DNA from: Brasenia schreberi
Lineage: Eukaryota > Streptophyta > Magnoliopsida > Nymphaeales > Cabombaceae
NCBI GenBank assembly: GCA_036023115.1
Contig: JAYKKT010000059.1
Location: forward strand, 3,448,001 to 3,512,000
DNA length: 64,000 bases
Reading direction: 5' to 3'
Below the pieces are notes generated by a model. The model was not told the DNA's origin. It worked only from the letters and a program-made list of their open reading frames with translations, and searched no databases. Position 1 is the stretch's first letter, and every line of letters starts with the position of its first letter. Of the stretch, positions 11,721 through 25,022 are shown in pieces. Both the position numbers and the translations under genes were made by a program.

Positions 11721-14700
11721 ATGGGGTGCGTACTGGGCAAAGACGCGCCAGCAGAGGCAGCAGTGTCTGCGGCGTCAGAGGAGAGGAAGGAGAGGAAGCT
11801 CTATGTGTCTTCGGGACGGAAACAGCACGCATCTGTGCCAAAGACTTGGAGTTTCGATGCTCGGAATGGTGAACGTAAGAAAGAGGAGAAGCAGATTGAT
11901 GGTGTCCATGTCAAGGACAGGAGATCGCGGCTGGACCCGAGGCGGAGCAACCCTTCCAAACACCTCCAGGGGGAGCAGGTAGCAGCCGGATGGCCAGCAT
12001 GGCTTTCTGCTGTGGCTGGGGAAGCTATCAATGGTTGGATTCCTCGCCGGGCTGATACCTTTGAGAAGATTGATAAAGTGAGTTGCTCTCTCAACTTCGT
12101 TACTCCTGTTCAAAATCCTCGATTGTGTTAATTTTGGAAATTTGTTTGGACCGTGCTGATTAATCTTCCATGGACATCTTTTTCTTCCTAAATGATTGCA
12201 TTTTGATTCTTCCGTTCACATCTCTACGAAGTTTATTGTCAATATCAAATGGTCGGATGAATAACTTCTTGGTTGTGTTTCAGATTGGCTGATTTTGCAT
12301 GTCAGTTACTTATAGGGTTACTTCTTGATGAATTTCTTGCGAATCTTGCAGATTGGGTCGGGAACATACAGCAATGTTTATAAAGCTCGAGACTGTTTGA
12401 CGGGAAAGATTGTTGCACTGAAGAAAGTTAGGTTTGACACCTTAGAGCCTGAAAGCGTAAAATTTATGGCCAGGGAAATTCTTATCCTTCGGAAGCTGGA
12501 CCATTCCAATGTAGTAAAGCTAGAGGGCTTAGCCTTATCAAGAATGTCTTGCAGTTTGTACCTTGTATTTGAATATATGGAACATGACTTAGCAGGGCTT
12601 GCAGCTGCCCCTGGAATCAAGTTTACGGAACCTCAGGTGTTTCCTTTAATTCCTTTTGCCTTCTCATTTCTGATCTTCCAATGTTCATATTAGCCTTTAA
12701 TTTTGTGTCTGATTTCAGTGAACTGCTACAGACAGTTTCACTTCCCATATTGAGTTCTCTATTGATGAAGCAGTTTCTTTTTCCAAAAATTTCCAGGGCT
12801 TTTTTCCTTCTATATTTTACCATATTTGGAAGGAGTGTAGTACCTCTACTTGTATCATGCATTGGTTCTTCACACACACACACACACACGTGTGTATGTA
12901 TTTCAGGATGCTACCAGTGTATGATAATTGACCAACCTGATGCACCCTTCCTTTAATAAATGGTTTTCATGTTTTATTCTTTCTGTATATCAGGACCAAA
13001 TAAAAATATGTTTATCCGACCACATAAATGCATACTTTTTGAGATCAAGGAAATGACCGACTTATGCATCTTTGCATGCACGGAGGAATCTTTGTTTACT
13101 TGTATCTAATTATGCATTAAATGAGGAAGAGGAAGACCACAAAAGTGTTGGAGGGAAACAATAAAGAATGATCTAGCCTTTTTTTAGTTAAGTGTTAGCA
13201 CGGCACTGGATTGAGCACTATGGAAACAAGGGAGTCATGTAGCTGACCCCATCTAGTATGGGAAAAGGCTTAGTTGTTGTTATTGTATCTATAATATGGC
13301 TAGGTTCTCTCCTCCTTTAGTTACATCTTGTTCTATAATTTCTCCCGTCGTGCTGATGCAGTGCAAAATTGGCAATTTGAGCGGTTTTTTTGACAGATCA
13401 AATGCTATATGCATCAACTATTGTCTGGGCTTGAGCATTGTCACAACAATGGTGTCCTGCATCGTGACATTAAGGGTTCAAATCTTCTCCTTGACAATTC
13501 AGGGGTCCTAAGAATTGCTGATTTTGGATTAGCATGCTTCTTTGATCCAAACCACAAGCATCCCATGACTAGCCGGGTAGTTACACTTTGGTATCGTCCG
13601 CCAGAGCTGCTTTTAGGAGCAACCGACTATGGAGTTGGTGTTGATCTGTGGAGTGCAGGTTGTATTCTGGCAGAGTTGTTGGCTGGGAGGCCTATTATGC
13701 CTGGACGCACAGAGGTAACTTGTTTTCTCGATTTATCTGATATTGTTTCCTTGCGTATGTCCCAAACCATGCCAGAGAGATTCTTATACATCCCGAAACT
13801 TTCCAGAATTAAGAGGTCCCCTATTCATTGCACAAATTGCTTCACACCCATCTGGATCTGGTTAATCATTTTAGTAAAACTTAATACTGCAAGGTGCGGA
13901 TAAATTATGTAATGATTTCCTTATGGTCTTCATATAGAGGGAGAACTTGTGAATGTTGGTTCTTGTACTTTTGCATTTCTCTATATGCTTGCTTGTAATG
14001 TTTCCAGCGAGTTTTATATATCATCGTGGTATGTGGTTATGCTTCTTTTTCTAATTGAATCCTACCTCCATCTTCAGTTTAGATGATAGTGCATGTGGTT
14101 CTTGGCTTAATTGTACCATTGCCAGTTAGATTCTACTGCTAGTTCCAGCACTTGTTCTACATATGAAAGAAAAATAGATGCTGGTGTCACATATTTCTGT
14201 TGAAAATTTCATACCTGTATCATATTTAAGTTTTGCATATTGATTGATATATTTCTAGGATTGGGCAGTTCTTTTTTTTATTAAATTTAAATGGGTTATG
14301 AAGCCCTTTGTATTTTAAGGTTCATGTTTCATTTCTCCTTTGAGTTGCTCGGTGAATAGTATTTGTGTTCTATTTGCTTTTTAAGGTTGAGCAGCTACAC
14401 AAAATTTTCAAGCTTTGTGGCTCCCCCTCAGAGGAGTATTGGAAGAAGTCAAGGCTACCACATTCCACTATATTTAAACCTCAGCAGCCATATAAACGTT
14501 GCATTACTGAGACCTTCAAAGATTTTCCACCATCCTCATTGCCACTTATTGAGATGCTTCTTGCATTTGACCCAGCTGAGCGTCACACTGCAACTATTGC
14601 TTTGGAAAGTGAGGTGTGTATTCTAATGGCTTCATGAGTTTCTGAAGCAGATGATTAATTCTTGTATCTTTTAAAATATTTGTTCATAACTCGTCTAAAG

Positions 14701-17700
14701 AGAACAGCATAACATGAAGAATCATATGTAGTGAATTTGATGTGTGAAGTTGGGTGCAATGAAGCTGTCTATCGAGAAGCTTGAGTAGCTCTCCCTTAGA
14801 AATGAACTTCGCAACATGGGCATGTGTACTGGGGCTGCACATCGCTCTTGATAGATTACGATAGCTGATGGATACCTCATGGTCCAGAACTTTGTACCTT
14901 GTCAGACAACAGAGCTACGTGCCCTTTTTCAGCAGGAAAACTTGGACAGTTTCTGGACCCATCGGGTATAATGGGGCAATACATTGCATCGATAGCTCTT
15001 TATTATATGATGACAACTTTCAGATCTAAAGTGGTGAACTGCTAGCCTAACTTCAGAACGCATTGAAGAATATCACATATCAATTCTTTTTTATTCTAAA
15101 CTTGGAAAACTTGAATTTGCATTTATTTATATCTTCTATCAGTTGTGTGATTCTGCTTATAAAAGAGGTATTGGGCTGTGATTTTAATTTATTTGTGCAC
15201 AAATTAAAATTTTTACCGTCTAATGTAATTTGTCTGTCCTTGCAATTGTTTGCTCCACTTTTTGGTATGTCAAATATCTTTGTTCGTAGTTCTAGTTTAC
15301 AAGTGTCTTTATCCATTTCCAGTTTTTCACAACAAAGCCATATGCATGTGAACCATCAAGCTTGCCACAGTATCCTCCCAGCAAAGAAATGGATGCCAAA
15401 TTGAGAGATGAGGCTAGAAGGTATTGCTATAAAAAGCTTCTAATTGCAAGTTATTAGTTACCTTTTGTCCCTAAACTCTCTTTTCCTCTACACTTCTGCA
15501 AATAATTCTTTACTTTGTTACTTGGCGATTTATCTTTGGAAAATTTCAAAAGTTGAACCTGAAAATTTGCAAAAGATAAGAAGGAAAGGACACAAGCTTC
15601 TTCTACATATTGTTAAAAGCGAACAAATTTTTACATTGCTAATAATAGGCAATTTATCGTCCACTAAAAATCTGAGTTAATGCTGAATCATGTTGGTTTA
15701 ATGCGTTAACGGTGCATATCTGCCTTCCATATTCGGTTAGGTCTATGTTGCTAACAACCTTTTGAATAAGAAGCTAGTGAAAAAAGTAGCAATTGGGCCT
15801 TGTTGAACCACAAGGAAACTTGTCTGTCCTTAACAATATGTAATCTTAGACATTCTCAAATTTTTCTCAAATAGATAATAAGATTCGTATTGGTTCTTGG
15901 AATATCGGAACATTATCGGGTAAGCTAATGGAGGTGGTAGATACTATGATTCGGAGAAAGATTCATATTCTATGTTTATAAGAGACAAAATGGGTTGGAG
16001 AAAAAGCAAAGGAGATAGAGGATACTGGTCTTAAATTATGGCACTCAGGTAAAGAAAAGGCTCGAAACGGAGTTGGTATTATCATAAATAAAGATTTAAA
16101 GGAGAGTGTAGTAGACATACAACGATATGGTGACCGAATCATGACGTTGAAATTAGTGTTAGGAGCAGAGGTTTTGAATATAGTTTGTGCTTACGCACCC
16201 CAAGTAGGACTAGAAGATAGTATAAAGACAGTTTTTTGGGAAGAGTTAGATAAGGTATTTCAAAAGATGATACAAAAGGAGATGATCTGTTTAGGAGGAG
16301 ATTTAAATGGACATGTCGGTAAAGAGGCATTAGGATATCAAGGGATTCATGAAAACTTTGGTTTTGGGGATATAAATGAGGAAGGTAGGGAGATTTTAAA
16401 TTTTGCTATGTCATTTGATCTCTTTATAGTCAATACAATCTTCAAAAAACGAGATGAACATTTAATTACTTATAAGAGTGGCTTATCACAAACACAAATT
16501 GATTACTTTATTTGTAGAAAGAAAGATAGAGCGTGTTGTAAAGATTGTAAGGTAATTCCAGGAGAAAGCTTAACCACCCAACATCGACTTTTAGTTATGG
16601 ATTTACAAATAAAAAAATGGACAAAGAAGAAAAAAGTGCATCGAGCTATTTGGACTAAATGGTGGAACCTCAAAAGCGAGAAAGAAGATATATTTAAACA
16701 AAAAGTCCTTCAAGGAGATGTTTGGAATTATGTTGGCACACCCTGTGATATGTGGAACAATATGGCTATACATATTAGGAAAGTGGCGAAAGATGTGTTA
16801 GGGGTATCTAAGGGAGGTGTACCGGTACAAAAAGAAGCTTGGTGGTGGAGTGAAGTAGTACAAAATAAAATCAAGGCAAAGAGGGCATGTTACAAATTAC
16901 ATTATACTAAGAAAACTAGTGAAACTTTAGAAGCTTATAAGAAAGCAAAGAAGGAAGCGAAAAAGGCCGTTAGTGAAGCAAAAGCTAAGATTTGGGATGA
17001 CTTATATAAAAAACTCAACTCAAAAGAGGGTGAAAGAGATATTTTTAGGATAGCTAGGGCTAGAGATAAGAAAACTAAAGATCTTAATTATGTTAGATGC
17101 ATAAAAGACGAGGATGAAAACATTCTAGTGGCAAATGATGATATAAGAAATAGATGGAAAAACTATTTTTATAATCTTTTTAATGAAAATAAAGATGTTA
17201 GTATTAGTTTAGGAGATTTAGCCAAGTCAGAAAAGTATATAAACCACAATTTCTACCGACGTATTCAAAAGAATGAAGTCAAAGATGCTCTTAAACATAT
17301 GAAGAGTGGTAAATCGGTAGGACCAGATAATATTCCTATAGAAGTTTGGAAAATACTAGGAGAAATAGGAATCACTTGGCTCACAAGACTATTTAATGAA
17401 ATATGGAAAAACCAAAAGATGCCCGAGGAATGGAGAGCAAGTACACTTATACCCATATATAAGAACAAGGGAGACATTCAAAATTGTGCGAATTATCGAG
17501 GTATCAAGTTAATGAGTCATACTATGAAATTATGGGAAAGAATTATCGAACGTAGGTTAAGACAAGTATCAAGTACAACAGAGAACCAATTTGGATTCAT
17601 GCCAGGCAGATCTACTATTGAAGCGATTCACCTTTTGAGATGTCTTATGGAACATTTTAGAGCAAAAAAGAAAGACCTTCACATGATATTTATTGATCTA

Positions 17701-20085
17701 GAAAAAGCTTATGATAGGGTACCGAGGGAGGTTCTTTGGAGAACTTTGGAGAAAAGAGGTATCCCATTGCCATTGACATATATTAACCTTATAAGAGACA
17801 TGTATGATGGTGCAAAAACATGTGTGAGGACTCATGAAGGAACGACAGACTTCTTTGAAGTTAATATTGGGTTACATCAAGGATCAACTTTAAGTCCATA
17901 CTTATTTATAATGGTGATGGATGAGTTAACAAAACATATTCAAGATGAAGTACCTTGGTGTATGTTATTTGCAAATGACATTGTATTAGTGGAGGAGTCT
18001 AAGGAAAAGGTTAATAGAAAATTGGAACTATGGAGAGAAACATTAGAAAGCAAAGGCCTCCGACTTAGTAGAACAAAGACAGAATATATGGAATGTAAGT
18101 TTGATCATTTGGTTACTTCAGAGGACATGGAAATTAAAATTGGCACACATTGCATTCCCTAAAAGGAAAGTTTTAAATACCTAGGGTCAATTTTTAAAAG
18201 TGATGGAAGAATTGATGGAGATGTTACACATAGAATTAATGCTGGTTGGTTAAAATGGAGAGGAGCATCAGGTATTCTTTGTGATAAGAAGATACCATTA
18301 AAGTTAAAAGGTAAATATTATAGAGCAGCAATTAGGCCTGCCATGTTTTATAGTTCTGAGTGTTGGGCAGTTAATCATCAACATGTACAAAAGATATCTG
18401 TGATAGAAATGAAGATGTTGAGATGGATGAGTGGTCATACAAGAAAAGATCGTATACATAATGAGGTTATTAGAAACAAATTAGGAGTGGCACCAATAGA
18501 GGATAAAATGAGAGAACATCGTTTAAGATGGTTTGGACATATAGAAAGAAGATCAAAAGAAGAACCTGTAAGAAGGTTAGAAAAACTAAATTTGGAAAGT
18601 ATTAAAAGAGGTAGAGGACGACCACAAAAGTGTTGGAAAGAAACAATAAAGAATGATCTAGCTTATTGGGAGTTAACTGCTAACATGGCACATGATAGGG
18701 ATCTGTGGAAACAAAGAATCCATGTAGCCGACCCCGCCTAGTATGGGAAAAGGCTTAGTTGTTGTTGTTGTTGTTCCCTCTCTGCTTTAAGTAAACTAAG
18801 CCCAAATACGCACTTCATCTTCGGCCCGAGCTTATGTGACCTTCAAAGAGCTCTTGTTCTGTGTTGGAGCTTGATTTGCAACTGTGTCAGCTTTTCACTT
18901 TTTCAGTAGTTGACCGGACTGCATCCCTGCTCATGGCGTACCCTGCCTTACCTTTTCAAAGGTCCATATTCCTTTTCCTAGACTCCTTGTTCCCGCTCAG
19001 TTGTTTTGTTAAAAGTGCATCTCAAACATTGTTATCCCTAATTGGGACCATATGATCTTTTATAAGGTACCCTCCTTATTTTATAATGTTCGATAGTTTA
19101 CTCCATTGCATGCACAGGAATGACGTTGTTTCTTGTATTAGGTTTTCTTTCAACTGGAATGCCCAAACTCTTTTAGCTTTTTCTGTAATCCAGATGTTTG
19201 AATTCTCTTGTTCTTGCACAGGTCAAGAGCTGGTGGTGCACGGGCTAATGCTGGTGAGGGCACTAAGAAATCTCGCCCACAAGTCTCAAGGGCTGTACCT
19301 GCACCAGATGCAAATGCTGAGATTCAAGTGAACGTGGATGTATGTTGGATAATTCGCTATTCTATTTTCATAAAACTACTTATTTTGTGGGCACCTTAGG
19401 AGACTTTCATTTCATACTTCACCCCACCAGCTTATGAACCACTACCTATCCATTTCATGTTTTATTTACACATATGAGCACCGAGGCATAGACAGATATG
19501 AAAGCTCTAGTGAAGTTGGCAATGGCACTGTAGTTTCAAAATCTATCTTGTCCACCTTCAGCCTGCGAGTAGATCCTAGCATGGGACACCTTTTTTGTTT
19601 CGCATTATGGACACAACACATACATATGCACATGGACATGAAAACTGTTGATAGCTAGATTGTTCTTTTATATGTACTGATAATTCATCATATGCCACCA
19701 CAACCAGAGGAGGCGCTTGATAACTCATGCAAATGCCAAAAGCAAGAGTGAGAAGTTCCCCCCACCTCATCTGGATGGAGCCGTCGGTTACCCCTCAGGT
19801 TCGTATTATGGTGATCCTAATTTTGATCCTCCTGAGGCTGCATTTACTTCGACAACATTCATGTACCAAAAACCAGCCGGGTCAACGTGGTCTGGCCCGT
19901 TGCTGGATAATGTAGGTCTTGGAGCTCCAAGGCGCAAGAAGCAAAATCAAGGCAAGAACGGCATTGCTCCTAGAACATCAATTCGTGCACCGAAACTTGC
20001 AGATTCTGTGAGCATTTCATTGGAACTACGGAAGGGCACGGGTGGTTCTCGATCAAAAGGTAAGGAAAGCATCTCGGAGACCTAA
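11721..20085 (+). CDS. CDK-like Ser/Thr protein kinase (CRK, At1g54610/IBS1 group)
   Basis: Seven exons with consistent phases: 11721-12077, 12352-12636, 13397-13714, 14386-14613, 15323-15420, 19222-19339, 19708-20085, giving 593 residues, usual for the group. The start codon opens with MGCVLGK, a plant CRK N-myristoylation/palmitoylation signature, so membrane anchoring is likely. Visible kinase elements are the glycine loop [10 protein letters not shown] (120-129), catalytic Lys143 in VALKK, the catalytic loop [10 protein letters not shown] (236-245), DFG (256-258), and [16 protein letters not shown] of the CDK-type activation segment. The cyclin-binding helix is diverged from PSTAIRE, as in this family. 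The C-terminal tail carries [20 protein letters not shown], a group hallmark. Members phosphorylate Ser/Thr substrates; IBS1 acts in BABA-primed responses, but the exact orthologue is unresolved. Intron 2 carries a LINE 3' end and intron 5 a 2.9-kb LINE. No defect was seen in the reading frame. Confidence 0.95.
13123..13287 (+). mobile_element. RTE LINE 3'-end fragment in kinase intron 2
   Basis: It matches the last ~165 bases of the LINE (ggaagaccacaaaagtgttgg, aataaagaatgatctag, gaccccatctagtatggg) and ends in a TTG tail. It is degenerate, 5'-truncated, in the same orientation as the host gene, and entirely intronic. Confidence 0.9.
15871..18775 (+). mobile_element. RTE-type LINE in kinase intron 5, 5'-truncated
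   Basis: It aligns to the copy at 58.3 kb from the start of the endonuclease coding region (ataataagattcg) to the TTG-repeat tail, but lacks the ~380-base 5' region that copy has. It encodes an apurinic endonuclease, a reverse transcriptase and a C-terminal RWFGHIERR / GRGRPQKCW segment, an arrangement of the RTE/BovB-like clade; the TTG tail instead of poly(A) fits the clade. It has the same orientation as the kinase gene. No clear target duplication was found at the truncated 5' side. Confidence 0.95.
15876..18741 (+). pseudogene. RTE endonuclease-reverse transcriptase, inactivated
   Basis: The single LINE ORF is broken by a TAA at 15979-15981 (in place of CAA in the LQETKW endonuclease motif) and by a TAA at 18160-18162; between them is a 673-codon open frame. 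Endonuclease motifs GGDLNGHVG and a DYF segment are visible. RT motifs include [24 protein letters not shown] and [12 protein letters not shown]. The RT active site reads FANDIV where sister copies read FADDIV: codon 17974-17976 is AAT, so a catalytic Asp is replaced by Asn. The C-terminal segment resumes at 18343-18741. With two stops and a dead active site, this copy cannot be autonomous. Confidence 0.93.
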
Positions 20086-22132
20086 ATGATATCGATAAGG
20101 TTTCCTTCAAGTTTGAAGTTTGTCATTGTCCCACCGGGAAGGATATTTATTGTTAAGAGGGGTGGAAACCTTTTTCTTTTGATTTTAATTTTGTTCTGTT
20201 TGTTGGGTAGCAGTTCTTATTCAGGCTGGAAATAGCTTCTATATGTATATTTAGCATTAAATTTCTTTTGATATCAGAACTAGTCTAAGCTTCCAATAAG
20301 TACAATAAGTATTCGTTTTTGTTGTCATGTTCAGTGGTAGCCTACTAGACATTTTCTTCTTTCCTTTTTGGATTGAAGACAAGGTGCCGAAAGGTGATGT
20401 AGATGTAAAATCAAAACAGTACCATGGCTTCAGTCATTTAACTGCCACTTCGTTCAGATTATAGTGTAACTGACACTGGCTAATCTTAAAAATATCAATC
20501 TTTACTGTAATTTCGCTGAAAGCTGATAACGCGATTGGGAAACATTTCAGTTAGCTTTTCTATTGGCAAAAGGTTGCAGGTTCTGCAAATGCAGTTCCGA
20601 TTGTTTGTGATTCGTGAGTTTGGTTCATCATGAAATTGGGTCTTTTAATATGGTTGAGGCAAATGTGTGAGAATCTCATAAAATAGGAATGATGGAGTAA
20701 TGCTGAGTAGCCTTAAAAGCAGTCACCTAACGTAGAGCCCTAAGGTTTTCGTTTGGTGGTTGCATTTGGATCCACTGGAAAAAAAGGAAGACAGAGATCG
20801 GTATTTAAGACAAACAAGCAGATTGACTTTGATCATTCCGCAAAATGCTTCTAGCAAATAGTGGTTTCAGTGCTCCCTTTTCTCCGGATCAATCTGCATG
20901 AAATCCTTCATAAGCAACCTAACTGGATCTTAATAAACCTTCAAAAGGTGGATCAATGTCATACAATGTCGATCTATTCCAAACAAAGATATGAATCACT
21001 TCCCCTTTACAGAGTCAGCCTCCCCATGTCAGGTGGAGTTAAGTTGCTCCAGATCTTATGTTCCTGTCAGGCAGCATTGTAGCTCATCATCTATTATGTT
21101 ATCCAACATTCAGCATGCAACGACCATCCTAGCATGTCATGGTGTTTTAATTGCACGATGGATACACATACACAGGAACGCATGCACACATGGAAGACTT
21201 AGCTCAGCCGGTGGTTTATATTTGCACTGGTAACTCATTATATATCTCGATGCTAACAGAGGAGATGAGTAGCCATGCTTAGAGATGTCAATATGGGCTG
21301 GGCCGGGCCACATTTTATATGGGCCTCTAAAGTGCTGGCCCAACCCATATATATATAGTTTCTCAATTACATGTTTACATGTATATATATACTATATATG
21401 TATAGTTTTCTCCATTACATGTATAGATGTATAGTTTTTTATTACGTGTATATGGCTTGTTGAAGCCTAAAATGTTGTGAAGCGTAAAACGTTGTGGTTG
21501 GATATGGATTTCAAGCAGATTTGGATCAGAGCTTATAGACCCAGGCTATTTGGCCCTGCTTCAAATATGGGCCAGAATTCTCTGGCCCGTCACCCGGGCC
21601 AGGCCCATTTTGACATCTCTAGCCATTTTAACCAAAACGAAGACCCAGGATTATCCTATGTTGTCTTTTAAAAACTGCACCATCAAGAACATTCTGTATG
21701 GCTTAGGATGGCCAAGATCAATGAATATAAAACTAAGAAAACAAAATTTTGCAGGGTAGGCTTAGGATTGGTTAATGGACTAAGATGCAGGGGAAGTACC
21801 TCTAAATGTTCTTGATGACATGAACCAATAGAATCATATTATCATAAAGAGTCATGTGATGCGTTTCTAAGGACCAGAGAGTTAAACTAACAAAAAGAGA
21901 AGAATAGTGTAGTGGAGACTAAGTTTTCTCACTTACAAGAACCTATGAACTGAAATGAGGCAAGATTAAAGTGAAAACAATCTCTAACATGTCAAATCTC
22001 AAGTCTCATCTATATTTCAAAGGATATGAACAACCGATATCATTCTCGAGCTTCATATTTCACTTATGGTGAAGCGATGATCTGCAGAAATACATTACAA
22101 GAAAAAATTATTGTTAATACGATGATAGAAGC
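20086..22132. other. Intergenic region between convergent kinase and BAR genes
   Basis: No gene seen. It contains the 3' UTRs of the convergent kinase (+) and BAR-like (-) genes and a palindromic hAT-like MITE at 21280-21621. Confidence 0.6.
21280..21621. mobile_element. hAT-like MITE, about 342 bp
   Basis: The left terminus tagagatgtcaatatgggc (21280-21298) is the inverted repeat of the right terminus (gcccattttgacatctcta, 21603-21621). The inner ends continue with GGGCC-rich complementary sequence. Flanking bases gccatgct and gccatttt could be an eroded 8-bp target duplication, as hAT elements make. There is no coding capacity; the GGGCC-rich ends contrast with an AT-rich core. Confidence 0.7.
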
Positions 22133-24892
22133 CTAAACATAGAATTGGTTGGAAGATCTACTTCTAGAAAGGCACATACCACTTGTTGCATTCATAACTT
22201 CTTTGCCATTGATAGGTGACTTCAAGTACGAAGATAAATGATCCCCTGCATATTTGGATTGTGTGTCGTAATGCAAGACTTGCTCTTTTCCATGCCCCAA
22301 GTCAATAGAAGGCACATATAGCGATATTCCAGGGTGTGACAGCGTTTGTATTTGCAAGTTTCCTTTGAGTATAGATGAACCATCAAATACATATGGGTAC
22401 TTACAATCCCTAAGAAGCTCCTGATGCTGAGAGAGTTTCAGCTTAGGTGGAGAAGAGGCTAATTGAATTTGGGTAGCCATCTTATTGGCATTTAGAACCG
22501 TACCCTTTTCAAAGGAATCTATAATAGATGAGATGTAGGTGCCTTTCCTAATTCTTGTAGGTGATTGATCGCGAACAATGTCCTCAAGAGGTTTTTGAAT
22601 CGGGTTTTGAATTTCAAAGATTTCGGTTGCAGCTTCATCTATAGGGTGAAGATTCATGTCCATAGATTCACTAGAACTGGGTAAAGCGTACTCTTGAACA
22701 TCTTTCTTCTCATATCTAGCATTCTTTCTCTCATCATATTTGGCTGGAGAGGAAATGCTTAATTCCCTTGAGTTGGTGCCGACTTCCACAATATTGGTGA
22801 TTTGATTGATTTCGTTGTTTAACTTCTGCGAGGAAGTAGAAAAGAAAACCCTTAATACTGTGCAGCCACTAGAAACTATTTATTTACAGGTGTGCATAAA
22901 AAATTCCATTACCTCCATAGGTTTCTGTAAACTTGACTCGTCGGAATCTGGATTGGTTCTATGCTCTAAACAGCCATCTCCATTATCAGAATCATCACCT
23001 TTGTTAGATCCACTAAGTTGGTAATCAATGCAATGTTGCTCAAAAGCATGCTGCACATCCTCAGCAATAGCTTCATATGCAGATAGAGACTTCTTGAAGA
23101 AATTGATCTATTTTCAAAAAGAAAAAGCTATAATGGGTTTTAAGCTTTTCTTTTCAACTAAAAGAACCAAATATGGCATAAAAGAACGTCACTGACCTCA
23201 GCAATGAAATTTTGAATAGACTCAGCGATTAGAGTTTGCCCTAGTGCTTCCTTCAAACACTTATAATGATACACATAAAATGAACCCCATTTATGATACT
23301 CATCTTGAGCTGTTTCAAATTGCTCGAACAAACTGGCTTCCCCTTTTCTGCTTCTCAACTTTCTTTTTTCTCTTTTTAGTTTTAATTGTTGATAAAGTAA
23401 CCTGAAAATCATAAAAGAGTCAATTAGTAAAAGAACAAAGACGTTTTGTGCCAGGTGATTATTTACTCTAACCTCTTCTCTTCGCACTGCCTCTTGATAT
23501 CCTGCATAAAGCAATAAACAGAAACATTTTTAAGGTATGATTTGTGAAGTGTAAGGTGGAAAGGTGTCGAGGACAAATAGGAAATGCTATATTAAATATA
23601 TGCAACGAACAATGAAAGACATTCTGCCATACAATTCTATCATACAGTGCATGATGCTTGATAAACTATAATAAATTAGAAGTGCTTCAGGAATCATTTG
23701 TCATTTGTATGGTCAGCTAAATCTGTAAATTGACTGAAAAAACATGTGAGAAAGATACCTCAACCATTTGAAGTTGATTCAAAAGACATTCAGCTGGAAC
23801 TGACATTGCCTTTGATAGATGAGATCTCTGCAAACAATAAATGAAACTAATTAGAATTTCATTCCACACATTTACAAAATATAAGATCAATTTTCTAGCT
23901 TACATATTTTTCAGCAAGTATATGGAGCTCATTTTGACTATTCCCCATCTTTTTCAAAGCTTTATCTGCAATAGTCATTGCAGAATGATAAGAGTTTCTA
24001 ATTCACCAAGATACAGTAAACTAGAAATAGGGGAAGAACGCATAAACGAAAGGAGGTTTTAGACCAGTGATTTTACATGTATCATATGCAAATGAACAAA
24101 ATGATGAGTTTGCACTTACTGAGCCTATCGTTCTCTGACGATACTTGCCAGTGTGAGAAAAAAGTTGTGATAGACTTGCGTGATTCTGAGAAATCTAAAA
24201 GAAATAAAAAGGACGAGGGTTAAAATTGCCATAATACAAGAATAATGTTCATCCATAAATTCTTTTTTTTACATGGAAAATGAATTTTTATATGTTTTCA
24301 TTCTCATGAAACTGCCATATATTTCTCTTTTTGAGAGATAATAGTGCCAACCATTCAACAGCTCTTATTCTTTTGTCTCAACAATAATGATATATTGTGC
24401 TTTTGAAAGTTTTTTAAAACTCGAAGTCAGCAACTCTTTTCCTTATGCACCATAATGTCTCATGGTAGAATCCAAGTTTAATGAATAGTGTAATTTATCT
24501 AACTAATATCTCTTATCAATTTGGTAGCATTAATTACAAACTATACCTAATAGCAATATCTTGAAGTGTCTCATTCTAGCATAAATATAGACATGCGTCA
24601 TATAAATCTAAAGAATATCATACCCTGAATACTTTTTTCAGCAGCAACAGCAATCGACGAGTGAGAAACAATAATTTCTTTGCAAGCGTTTAAGTCCTAC
24701 AATGCAAGAAAAGGGTAAGAAAAAAGTGCTACAAAGTTATAGTTTCAAGACATGAGTGTAAAAATTTTGCACCTTGGTAGCCTGGGATACATTTAGGTCA
24801 AGCTCCACAAAGGGATCATAGTAGTCGACCTTGAGTTTGTCTTGTGGCTCAGGGCTTTTGATGTAGGCGCACTTCATGATGATGCGTTTCAT
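22133..24892 (-). CDS. BAR-domain-like protein (At2g33490-like family)
   Basis: Nine minus-strand exons with matching phases: 24892-24773, 24696-24624, 24185-24120, 23965-23904, 23827-23759, 23501-23473, 23401-23197, 23107-22913, 22825-22133; 503 residues if the last exon is read to its stop. The first ~270 residues are helical and charged, with a GEASLFEQFETAQDEY segment and FFKKSLSAYEAI, which correspond to the GKGE...A-DEY and FFKKAL features of plant BAR-superfamily proteins such as At2g33490. BAR domains dimerise and bind curved membranes; the cellular role here is unknown. The C-terminal ~230 residues are low-complexity and Ser-rich. The start MKRIIMKCAYIK is the first ATG after a CT-rich leader. 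A GT in the last exon near 22178 could be a donor to an unseen exon, so the C-terminus is less sure than the BAR part. Confidence 0.82.
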
Positions 24893-24951
24893 GTCTCTCC
24901 TTCACGAAATGAACCTGATTTTCGTTCATTCAAAATCACAACTCTAACAAT

Positions 24952-24953
<2 letters not shown>

Positions 24954-25019
<66 letters not shown>
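24954..25019. repeat. (GA)n microsatellite in BAR gene leader
   Basis: About 66 bases of perfect GA repeat, which reads as (CT)n on the gene strand and starts about 60 bases upstream of the BAR-like gene's ATG. It is presumably in the 5' UTR or core promoter, where CT/GA tracts are common in plants. Confidence 0.95.
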
Positions 25020-25022
<3 letters not shown>

